Shown here one piece after another: positions 1 to 11,156 of a stretch of 64,000 bases of DNA; positions within the stretch are counted from its first letter, which is position 1, and each line of letters opens with the position of its first letter. Origin of the DNA: Chrysomallon squamiferum (Eukaryota > Mollusca > Gastropoda > Neomphalida > Peltospiridae). A program made the translations under genes and the position numbers. The notes below the pieces were generated by a model that was not told the origin of the DNA, did not search any database, and saw only the letters and a program-made list of their open reading frames with translations. The stretch spans positions 18,556,956 through 18,620,955 of the forward strand of contig CM022671.1 of the NCBI GenBank assembly GCA_012295275.1. The letters run 5' to 3'.

Positions 1-188
1 CTCACAGAGGCATACACAATACGGATACAAATATATGCACACGCGAGTGTATGTGTGTGTGCATAAATGCATTACGTACATACACACTTGTATACGTTCA
101 TATATATTATACGTACATTCATTCTTACAATGGTACATAAACACGAAAATACACAAACTATAATGATGAGAAGAAAAATGTGTTTTTT

Positions 189-224
<36 letters not shown>

Positions 225-1016
225 GTTATGAACTTCTTTCCTGAGACTAATAAGTTATGTCATATTTTTATTTGATTTCAGTTTCATGGCTAAGTATTTC
301 TACAACACTAGCTGTATGCCATATGTAAACAATATTTAAACAATATTTAATGCTTGCTCTGTTTCAGCTACTTAACATTATAATTATAAATCTCATAAAT
401 TTCGAAGACAAAATTAATAAAGATGATGCAGCTACTTAACAATGATGACTCCTATAAATCTGAATGAGAAAAATAATAAAGATCAAATATTTGACAAAAC
501 AACAAAAGTATTTTATAAATGTTTCCTATTTGAATTGTCGCATGAGACCGAAAGTTTGTTTTGAAGAACATTTTATTATTTTTCGATAATATTTAAAATT
601 AAATTTATTTGTTATTAATGGACCAATATAGTCAAAAGAAAAAGAATATATAGTCAAAGGAAGAAAAAGATTGTTTTTTTTTCACTCTCCAAAGATTTCG
701 ATTGTTTTTTTTTTTCACTTCTTTAAAAAAATTTCAGGAATCGTAATACAAGTGTTTATTCTTAAGAACATGTTATTTAAATAGTTTTAGCATTTTATTT
801 ACTACAAGAAAATTTATTTTATTTTTCAACAAAGTCTTTTCTATGTTTTCATATTTTTAAGATTTGGAAAAAGAAAAGTAAATATATTGTAAAAGTATTA
901 TTTTTCTTCAAACTTTTAAATTAACTATTTGAAAAACGAGTTTTCACAGCTGTTAGAAGAAAGTATCTCACAGTGAAATAAATAATGATTCATTTTCACA
1001 CAGAACTCAGACAGTA
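1..1016. repeat. Non-coding flank with (CA)n at 190-222
   Basis: AT-rich sequence with a (CA)n microsatellite at 190-222. It is downstream of the G-gamma stop and should hold its 3' UTR. I see no other gene. Confidence 0.7.
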
Positions 1017-1502
1017 TTATAATATAATGCATCCAGTCTTTTCTTTGAAAGGATTCTTCTCGGGCTTGTTAGGTCCATTTAGGAATAGATTTTCTTCACA
1101 GTATTTGACTAAATCTTCTGTCACTTGGGATATTTTCATGTGCATCACCTGAGACTCACAACGTAGCTGTTCAATCAGTTGTCTCTGCTGTTGTATGTGT
1201 GCCTCCAGTTTGTCAGCTGTAGATAGATAGATTGATAGATAGATAGATAGATAGATAGAGAGAGAGTGAGAGAGAGAGATTTTAAATAACTTTAGTTATA
1301 TTTAAAAGAAAATATCAGATATGCATCCATATTACTGCTATTGTTTTATTCAGCAATAACAAGAAACATTTAATAAAAATGAAAGAGTAAAGTTATATTT
1401 AGTTATTAAACATTTTCGTATAAACCTATGAAATTAATTATAACATCATAAATATCTCTAGTTATGTCAAATTATAAACATCAGTCTTTCTCATTGTGAG
1501 AT

Positions 1503-1543
<41 letters not shown>

Positions 1544-1580
1544 AAATACAAGTAAAGAACTCTTGAAAATACTTACCCAT
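1017..1580 (-). CDS. Heterotrimeric G-protein gamma subunit, complete, two coding exons
   Basis: The joined exons complement(1577..1580) and complement(1017..1216) encode 67 residues. The first coding exon gives only ATG plus one base before a GTAAGT donor. The second opens after a TACAG acceptor in the matching phase, so residues 1-2 read M-A. The product is an amphipathic helix (DKLEAHIQQQ, then LIEQLR), the GGL-type stretch VTEDLVKYCEEN, the NPF-KEK segment typical of gamma subunits, and a C-terminal CIIL CaaX box ending in Leu, which in this family predicts geranylgeranylation. Length fits the 65-75 residue family. Known role: an obligate partner of G-beta, membrane-tethered, released on receptor activation. 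A CTCCAG acceptor-like site 16 bases before the ATG (exon from 1596) suggests a 20-nt exon and an upstream 5'-UTR exon. The nearest AATAAA on this strand is complement(794..799). The subtype cannot be fixed by eye. Confidence 0.88.
1217..1576 (-). other. Intron of the G-gamma gene, mostly microsatellite
   Basis: A 360-nt intron. On the sense strand its 3' end is a (CTAT)n tract running almost into the TACAG acceptor, so the tetranucleotide repeat acts as the pyrimidine-rich tract. Nearer the donor lies an (ATT)n block (plus-strand AAT, 1506-1542). Confidence 0.8.
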
Positions 1581-1648
1581 GCTAAATGCACGAAATCTGG
1601 AGAAACAAATCCAAAAAATATTATTAAACAAAATTTTTACAAATCAAA

Positions 1649-1651
<3 letters not shown>

Positions 1652-1714
<63 letters not shown>
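1652..1714 (+). repeat. (CT)n microsatellite
   Basis: About 31 uninterrupted CT units. It lies just upstream of the G-gamma start exon on the minus strand, where it reads as (AG)n. Confidence 0.95.
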
Positions 1715-1719
<5 letters not shown>

Positions 1720-3407
1720 TCTAACCGATTGTCAATCTATTTATCTATCAAACTATCTTTAAAAAATCAATTCAAATTAAACTTTAACAAATAATGATAT
1801 AAATACACAAATAAAAGCTCTAAAATGGAAATCAAGAGTCCGACATATCAATTACGATTTCTGAATTAACCTAAGTGTAACCAAAGATCAAACTGAAACA
1901 ATGATCTGGAAAATATTATTTTAGTAAATGCATCTGAATTACAAAATGTTGATGGCGGGGTTACGACTGACGTCATTACTTTGTGAGTACATATCTCTAC
2001 TTTAGAAGGACAGTGAAAGGTGGTTATTTTAATTTTAAATATAAAATCATGTCGACATGTAGCCACATTAAAATAAATAAAAATAAATAAATATTAATAA
2101 GCCGAATAAACAATAAAAGCTACATTACTGGTTTTTCCATTGGGAGTCAAGATGAATAAATTCTTTCCATTTCCAACTCTTGAATACCAACACAGAGCTG
2201 GCCATGACAGAAGTACTGATATATACATTTCAAGTATTTTATGATTATATAAATGTAATAGTTATTATGTTTCCAATTATTTTTTAGTCAAAGGATAAAA
2301 AACAAATACGTGCTGGTTTTCCTATTGTTCTTAATTACATTTTTCTGCCCAACGAAATGATTACAATTTTGGGCGTAATATTAGGACATCTAACGTTTTT
2401 AAATTAAAGAAATTACGGAAACTCGTGGAAACTGATAAGCCAAAGATGAGGTTGGACACCACTTGAAGTTTACATTTGTACCGAGGTCATCATTTGTCTT
2501 CAAGTACTGGATTGCCAAGAATATTACACTGATTTATTTATCCACTACTTCGGATATGCTTCCAATTAAAATATGTATTTATTTATTTATAATAAATCGC
2601 TTTGATGTATATGCATAGCCCCGAATATCATTGTGATGTGAGATCAGATATTATATTGCAGTATATCGCAATACAGTTTTCTCAATATGTTTAAACGAAT
2701 AGTTACTTACATCACAAATTTAAACACTTGAAAGAAAACAAAAATGATAAATGGATCTTCATCCAAGTTATGTTGTTCAGTCTTATTTCTCCCCCCCCAG
2801 TTACTGCATATACTATCAGTTAAATATTATGATGGAAGACAGGATTTTTAAACTTTTTATTTTTTAAATGTCTTTTCTATGTGTTTTTTTTTTTTTTTTT
2901 TATTGAAACAAGGAATAGGAAAATGGATATTGGAGTACTCTTAATTATTTTTTCACGTCATTATCAGTTTATCCTTTCGCTTGTACACAATTTATTTATT
3001 TATTTTAATCGGAAAAAAAAAAAAAAAAAAAAAAAAAATAAAAATAAAATTATCGATAAATGAACTTTCATTGATTGACCATTATTTGTTATGTGGAAGT
3101 GAGAACTGATTGGTTTTGGGTAAACCAAATGAATGTACAGTTTATATTCTACGTCATTGCTTTCTGTGTCTTTCTTTGCATCACGTGATACGCAATAGGG
3201 TTACCTTCATTATGTTTATATTTATCTTTAATTATTTCAATTTGTAAATTTTAATTATATTCGCTTAATTATTTCAAAATAAAAAGCGCGCATTTTTATA
3301 TTTAATTAAAAAAAAAAAAAAAATTAAGTAAACATTTTACTGTATTATTTATGAAAAACAGGAAAACGATGGATATTATTTAGAGCGCCATATTTGATTT
3401 GAGCAAA
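1715..3407. other. Intergenic region between G-gamma and the 388-residue membrane protein gene
   Basis: AT-rich sequence with a poly(T) near 2884-2901 and a 26-base poly(A) at 3013-3038. A CACGTG E-box lies within TCACGTGA near 3181-3188, about 220 bases before the next gene's ATG. The upstream in-frame stop at 3381 bounds that gene's start. No coding exon seen. Confidence 0.6.
1968..1975. promoter_or_regulatory. CRE-like palindrome TGACGTCA upstream of the G-gamma gene
   Basis: A perfect CREB/ATF consensus about 390 bases upstream of the G-gamma ATG and 1.4 kb upstream of the plus-strand gene at 3.4 kb, so it lies between two divergent genes. Function is inferred from the motif only. Confidence 0.25.
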
Positions 3408-6400
3408 ATGTTTTGCATTGGTCCGTGTTTATGTTTCATTGAGTTTCTGCCATATATATGTTTAGTAACACTGCCATTTTATGGTGCATTTTGTGGCGTT
3501 GATGTTATATTACGACTTTCGCTGCTACTGTATATTCATTCTGTAATTATCAATTACGTACCCAAAGTTCTGGTAAGTTCACTAAACCTTGCCTTCGGGT
3601 TACCAAAAATCGGGCTATAGGAATGTTTTCCGAATTCGTGTTTTTTTCATATCAAGTCAGTTTGAAAAAATAATATCCAGCTGTATTAATTTTAGTAAAG
3701 AAATCAAAATACAAAATATTTAATTTTATCGTCAGTATATTCCATAGTGTACCAATAATTATGGTGCATTTCAAAATGCAATTCGCATAAACGTTTTCAG
3801 TTTTAAATGTGAACTTTTTGATATTATAAATTTAAGTGATAATATAATGCAGTGTAAAATAATGTAATATAATATAATTTAATATGTATCCATTTATTTT
3901 CAGCTTTCTGTGATTCCTTACCTACAGTTCAGTTTATTAGTTGGTCTCTTATTACTGCCAATCAACCTGACACCAGGACCAGTAATTTGGATCTATGATA
4001 AATTAATATGGCTTGCAGAGCCACTGTTTCTTTTAGCAGAGGTTGTCCTGGCTCTAAACTTTGTTATGCGTTGCAGTCAGCGTGTAGCTGATAAAATTGA
4101 AGATGATGATGAACATGCCCCAAAATGGAAGGTAAGGGTTTACAAATTTCTATGAAAGATTTCTGTGTGAGAATTATTGATTCTACCAGACCCCCAATCC
4201 TAATTCTTATCATGAAACAGAACATACTGCTAAACCTGATATCAGAATTAACAACAGTCTAGACAATTTCCTAACAATATTTTTTCTTTCATTTTTTTTA
4301 CTTGTTAAAATGAAATAAAATAAGTAGTTAATTGGTTAAACATTTCCATATAGTAATGGTGTCATTCCACTTAGATTACTTCCAGTTACTATAAAATATA
4401 AATATTACTAAGTATCAATAAAAATATAACTGAATTAATACTCAGTAATGAATTTTGAATACAAAATGAATAATTACCAATTTATTACATGTATATATAT
4501 ATATATACAGTTCTAACAACAAACAGTAAATGGCAGATCAGTTGGATCACAATTTATTATTCACTAATTCTTTGTTATATTGATGCACTGTATATTTGAT
4601 TGCGGCTAGGAAATCAGTTGCAGAATATGCACCATCCTTGAACAGTTTGGTCAGTCACTGATGAATACATTCATCATAGTGATGGTATTTCTTTCTTTTT
4701 CTGTTTTTAAAAAAATTGTTTAAGTATATTATTTTTTAGATTTATCTGTTTCATTCTGCTGTAACTGTATGCAGGAAGCATTATTGCATCATATTAATTG
4801 TTATATATCTACATGTATGTCATAGTATAAATGGAAGATGTCTAAGAGAAATGAAACCATAACTATAAGTAGTGGAACTTGGTTTGTATCTTTCCCATAG
4901 CATATGTGTGTTGAGTTTGGGTGGATTTTAAAAAAAATATTAAAAGTTTTATAAGTTTTAGAATTTACAAAATATTTAGTGGCTGTTTACCATTTTCAGG
5001 TTTGTTAATATTTCTGTTTCAGGCTGTTGTCATCCTTTTTTCTCTCTTTTGCTACTTCATCAGTGTTTTTCTCATTGTCAACTTTTGTTATGAATCATCT
5101 CCCATACAGTTATGGTAATAATACATTTTTTCTTTTGATTTTTAACTACTGTTGAAACTATACACATTCATTGAAACACACACAGAATTCACAGCAGCAT
5201 TATCAATATTTTAAATAATGCTTAAATTACATTATTTTAAAATTTGTTACATCTGAATCTCTATAATGACATCAGTTTAATACAAACAAATTATATACAA
5301 ATGTTAAAACAGTTTTATAGTGCAAAATTTCACAAGAATTGATTTTGAATTAGGTTTATTAAATTTAAGTTGTGATATTAATCTATGTTTTATTTTGTAA
5401 CCTCATGTTTTGAATGTTAATAAGCGTAACAAGTGTTTTAAATATTTGTGATTACTGTCATGTTAACAGCCTAAACAATATGATATTAAATATTTTGAAT
5501 ATTTTATTTTGTAATGTCATCTTTGTCATGTTAATCACAGCAAATAATGTTATTTTGAATATTTGTAGGATTTTTTAAATGGTTATTGTCACTTTAACAA
5601 CTAATAACAATATAATTTTAATTTTAAATAGTTGTAGATTTTTTTGGTTGTTATTGTCATGTTAACAACTTGTAACAAAAAAAATGTTCAGTTTATATAA
5701 TATTTTATTTTTAAGGTTGGTGTTTGTAGTTATGGTTGTGTTAATAACAGTACACAATATGATGTGGATGGCTCCCCAAGAAGGTTGGTAATCTAATGAA
5801 ATGGCTACTTTAAATTAAAATTGTACCTATATGTTAAAAGTCTTGTGTAGTTCTTTAATCAGGAAATTATCAGGAAAAAAATGAATAGTGTTAGGATCAA
5901 GTCAATATCAAGTCAAATAATTTGCAGTTGTTCCTTTTACCCACTTGTATGGAAATTGCAGAATTATTTTAAAAGATAATTTTTTTTTTCCCTTCATATT
6001 GAAAGTATCAAATACTAACAAATAATTAAGAACACTGACACAGTTAGGCACAGCCACACGTTATTAGTCAACCAAAACAAACACTTTGATGTAATATTTA
6101 AGTTAATGTGTCATTTTGTTTTTGTTTTATTAAAGTGTTATTTTATTAGAGTGTTTACATTCTTGATATCAACAGATACATGTTTTAATTGAAGGAATCC
6201 TGAGTGATGCTGCTTTCTGCTGTCTGTGTAGTATGGTCGTCTTGTATGCCATGATGGAAGAAACACAACAAGTTCAGCATCCACTTAATGTACCCTCAGC
6301 ATGGAACAAGTAAGTGATTCAGTTGTGTTTTTCTTCGTCTTTTTTAAAATACTTTTTTAACAACTTACCCCAACTTTTTGTGTGTGCTAAAAACAGAAAA

Positions 6401-8461
6401 GTATATATAAGCAGAGATTAGTGGAAAATAATGCTGTGTTTCTGTGCTTCTGTGTTTATATATATATATATATGTTTCATAGAAACACAATATTATTATT
6501 CATTAATCTCTACAGATAAATACATTTTTACTCTATTTCATACTGTTCTTTATTACAAGATGTATTTATGATATATTTTGACATCACAACATGTAATATG
6601 TACTATGAATTGTATAAATATATTGCCATAAATTGAAATAAATGTATATATGTTTTTGTGTGTGTGTGTGTAGACACCAATGCAAATTTTATATTAAACT
6701 GCATTCTCCAAAAGACCAGATAATTGGTATTTGTATTATTTAATTATTTTGCAGGTCATACAGCAAATCATTTGTTGATGTTTTCTGCTCTATTGTTAAA
6801 ATGAGTCCAGGTAATTATAAGGGGTCAAATATTCCATATCTGAAATTACCCAGTAGTGGTTATATTTTGTAACTAAATAATCTATATCATCAGTGTTCAC
6901 ACCCCCACCCCAAAAACCCCCAACAAAATAATAATTTCTATTTCTTTTATTTTTTATTATTACCATATGCATTACTTATTTATTATTATTATTTTTTTTT
7001 TTTGCCAGTTCAGCCATTATTATTTCCAGAGACTATTAAAAATTATTTGAAATTTATAGATATTATTAGTCTTATTTCTATTTTTAAATCCACTTAAATT
7101 TCTGTAGCTTTGTATTTATTTTGTATATTAGAGTAGCCCTGAGTAAGTTTCAGTATCTACGTGTTTCATTAGCTCTACAGTTTATTTTATTAGGTTCCAC
7201 TAGTTTTTTGTTTCTTAGCTATCTATCATTTTTCAGTATGTTCCACTAACTCTATATTCCATCTAATATGTTTCACTAGATTGGTGTCTTATTTTAATAT
7301 TTTCCACTAGTTCTGTAATTTCTTTTAATGTTTCAATAGCTCTTTATTCTTTTTTAATAATTCAGTATTTTGTTTTGATATATTTCATTAGAACTGGATC
7401 CTGTTTTATTATGTTACCTTGTGCTGGATTCTGTCTGTTTCACCAGTTCTGTATTCTTTTAAAATATATTTCAGTAGCTCTGTATTTTAATGTTTCATTA
7501 GCATGGTATCTAATATATTTTAATTTTCTGCATCTATTTTTATATATTTCACTAGTCTAATGTAGTTTATTGTTTCACTAGCTCTGTAATTTATTTTAAC
7601 ATGTTTTATAGCTTCCTAATTTAATTTAATGTTTTCTCTATAATTTATTTTAATATATTTCATTAGCTAGGTAATTTATTTTAATGTTATCCTAACTCTG
7701 GAATTTATTTTAATGTGCATCATTATCTGTCATATTTTATTGCTAGTTCTGTATCTTATTCTGATGTTGCTGTGTATTCTATTTGAATGTTATAGAGGGT
7801 GCTTTAAAGGCTGTGCTGTTTATTAAGAAGTTCTTCTCACCATTCTTCCTCATAACAGTCAGCATTCGACTTTACAGTATCCTCTTTATTGTGGACAGAA
7901 TCACAAAGAACTTTTTCCAAGATCAGGTAGACTATAATCTAATTTTATTTATAGTGAGATAGTAAAGTTTATGGAGTTGTAGTTTTTAATTTTGTAATTG
8001 TTCTAAGCTGCACATTAAATCTGTACTAAATAAATAAGTTCATATGGCATTGTTAGCTGATGCAACATATCAAAATGCAGGATCTAATATTTCAGCACAT
8101 TTATTTATTTATTTTTAGTGTTTTTAACATTTTTATTAACTATTTGCAGGATGATCTCGACTTTTTAACAGATATAGATGAAGCAGAGTTATCTTACCTG
8201 TCACCATGGAAATCTCCACTGATTCTTAAAGTTGCTGTGATATTTATGCTAACTCAATTAACCACTGTATACCTGTCTGAATGCAGTGGTCTGTTTCTCA
8301 ACAAAGTGTCATGGTTGCCTTTTACAGGAACTGTTTGGCCAAGGGAAATAATTCTTGGTCGCTTGTTACAAATAGCTGCGGCTAACTGTTTCTATATGTG
8401 GAGGTTATATCGAGCAGACGACTGGACTTGGTCTGAATGGCTTAGTTTTGATGACAGATAA
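3408..8461 (+). CDS. Multi-pass membrane protein of 388 residues, unrecognised, complete
   Basis: Eight exons join without phase conflict: 3408-3572, 3904-4131, 5023-5114, 5716-5783, 6195-6309, 6755-6810, 7796-7926 and 8150-8461. All introns are GT-AG. The start is the first ATG (MFCIGPCLCF) after an in-frame TAG at 3381; the stop is TAA. The protein is dominated by hydrophobic segments, roughly nine, separated by short loops. An acidic loop after the third segment contains KIEDDDEHAP, and a longer acidic loop between late segments contains DDLDFLTDIDEAE. The C-terminus is tryptophan-rich (DDWTWSEWLSF). There is no cleavable-looking signal peptide or family motif I can name. A polytopic ER or Golgi protein is plausible but is inference. 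A polyadenylation-like AATAAA lies at 8484-8489. The exon structure is strongly supported; the function is unknown. Confidence 0.82.
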
Positions 8462-10249
8462 TCTTTATTATTTTCATCTCGAAAATAAAAATAAATTATA
8501 TTTAAAACAAAAAAAATAGAATAACCTTATGACTCGAGAATTTCTCAGTCCTAATAATTTATATGTAATTTTAGAATGAAGAGATTAGAATCTGTTCTGT
8601 TTTATTTTTTGTTCATACAGATAACACCTGGATATATCATTTCCAAACATATCAGTGAATTCTAAAAATGAAGCATAATAGTATTAAAATTTAAGTAATA
8701 ATTATTCTCAAATATATTTCATGTAGATCATTAAATTGTGTACAGTATTTGTGTCAATGTGGAACAAATTTATAGGTGGTTGTGTATTTTATTTAAAATC
8801 AACATAGATAATCTATCATGCAGCTGTTTATCGATTTAAAGTTTAATAAATTGAAGAAGAGAAATCATTATTTCTAAAATGAAGAATTGGGTGGAAATAG
8901 GTATGTTATATTTACAAATATCTTTGCAGACAATTTTATATGTACTTTTATATTTTGTAATTGTTTATAATTACTGAACTATCAGCAGATAAAATATATT
9001 TTTTCTGTACTTAAGTGTTGTCTTTTACTTTTTTTCCCTCTGCATTTGAGATTATAACATGCTTTAATTTATTTATTTTTTTACGAGAAATAACTTAACA
9101 AATTTATTACTATTTAACTCCAAAATTAAAATTAAATTCTATCATGTAATTTCTTTTTAATAACAATATCAACTTTGTAGTTTAATTTTATTTTGTAAAT
9201 AACTTCATAAATTTATTTTATTATTATTTGTTTACATATTTATTTTTTTATAATTTATTATTGTAAAGATATAAATAAATAAATAAACATTAACGATGTA
9301 AAGATATAAATAAATAAATAAACTTATGTTTATTGGGTGACATCATAATGGACTTAACATTTATGTAGAAAAATTATCAAAGCAAATTTTTAGTGAAGAG
9401 GTTTCTATAAAAGAGAACTCCAATCCAAATATCAACAAAAAATAATCAAACATAATAACATTTGTTTATTTGATGTCATAATAACACATGTCACTGAAAC
9501 ACTTTTGCATCATAGTGTTGCAGTGTTTTACTGGGTTTCTTCAAACCTGCAATATGTAATGTGCTGAGTTAAAATAGTTCCCAGAAATGATAATGGAAAA
9601 CCTTGTATCAAAAATTAACAGGAACTGGAATGGTGAGGGTATCGTGTATAGTTTTATTTTGTTTTCTTTGTGTTATCAGAGGAAATACATCAGCTCATCA
9701 CACATGCAATAATGACAACTCCAGTTGCAATGTGGGTAAAATGGCAACATTCTAATATTTTTAACTTGTATTATTTTATTGTCATACTTTACCATTAATG
9801 ATGATAAATCACCCAAAACAATAAAATAATAACTTGGAAGTATCAATAATGTTATTAGATCATTTAAATGTACAAACCACAAAGCATTTCATCTTCATTT
9901 CAATAAAACAAAATTTTTAATTCATCACATCAATGACAAATGCTCTGTTATGTAATGGAGATCCTGTTTATAAAATCTAAGTGGTGGAAGCATTTTTCAC
10001 AAAGGGAAAATATGTGTTGTTTTTCCTAATTGTAATAAGTACACATGAACTAAGAACTAAAACAGCCCCAAAATACCAGAATTATTCTACAGCTAATCCA
10101 AGTCTTATATTAGCAAAACAGTTCACCTTCAAATGATCTGCTTCAGACAACTAGCAAGTTCCTGCTGTTTCAAATAATGAATTTAAAAAATATAAAATGA
10201 CACATATTTTAAAAGATATCTTTTATTTAACATTTATTTACAATAAGTA
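8462..10249. other. Intergenic region between convergent genes
   Basis: Holds the 3' UTRs of the plus-strand membrane protein gene and of minus-strand REXO4. AATAAA on the minus strand lies at complement(10222..10227) and complement(10233..10238), 12-30 bases after the REXO4 stop. A 27-base block (GTAAAGATAT followed by AAAT units) is duplicated at about 9263-9289 and 9297-9323. No other gene seen. Confidence 0.6.
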
Positions 10250-11035
10250 TCATCTGTGAGTATTTCTTTTCTTTTCTTTTCTTATTTTTATTAAGCCAAA
10301 TTTAATGTCTTTCTCCCATTTTTTTCTATACATGGCATACAATTTCATCGCAGCCTGTGAATCTTGAACCTATAATAAAAGAATGAAATCATTATTTTGC
10401 ATTTATAATCAAATTCTCCCAGTCAAACTGCTTCTGATCATCTTAAAAAAATAAAAAAAAAAAAAAAAAATAAAATAAAAAACGAACAAACAAAATAGTG
10501 ATGTTAAAATGCTGTGCTTAAAAAAAAACCCCAAAACAACTAATATGTATAATAACTGGGTTTTCTCTGTTATGTATCACCATTATAGTTTATATAAAAA
10601 CAATATCACTGATATAAAGTAGCCATCTATATCAGAATAAAATTAGATGCCAATACACTAAAATGCATTAATTTACTACAGTGTATTTGTAATTCACAAA
10701 GAATAACTTGTAAAACTCACAGAGTCATGTTCACCAGCCTGTACACTAACTCCTAGCAGTTTTTGTGTAAGTTTTTTCAGTGATGGAGTTTTCCCTCCAA
10801 ATAACTGTCGAAATGGTTTATATGTAGAAGTGTCCCGTATCATTTTCCTTGGATGATCCAGAAAGAGCACCTATTTGTTAAAAAAAAAAGATTAAAAAAA
10901 GAAAGATAAAAAAAGAGAATGGAAATTAGCATCAAAGTGATTAAATGTGATACATAATCACCTAACAGTAAATTGAACTAACAGAAAGTTCCCAATTTAT
11001 TACTGTGAAAGGTTAAACTTTGTGAAAGTAATAAA

Positions 11036-11080
<45 letters not shown>

Positions 11081-11096
11081 AAACAATAAATAATAA

Positions 11097-11156
<60 letters not shown>

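Noticed and set aside
1579-1794. ORF with a long LSLSLS run
   Set aside because: It is the translated (CT)n microsatellite; the real coding here is the four bases of the G-gamma start exon on the other strand.
8060-8149. N-terminal extension of the last exon ORF of the 388-residue protein
   Set aside because: It is intron; a TTTGCAG acceptor at 8149 gives the correct phase from the previous exon.
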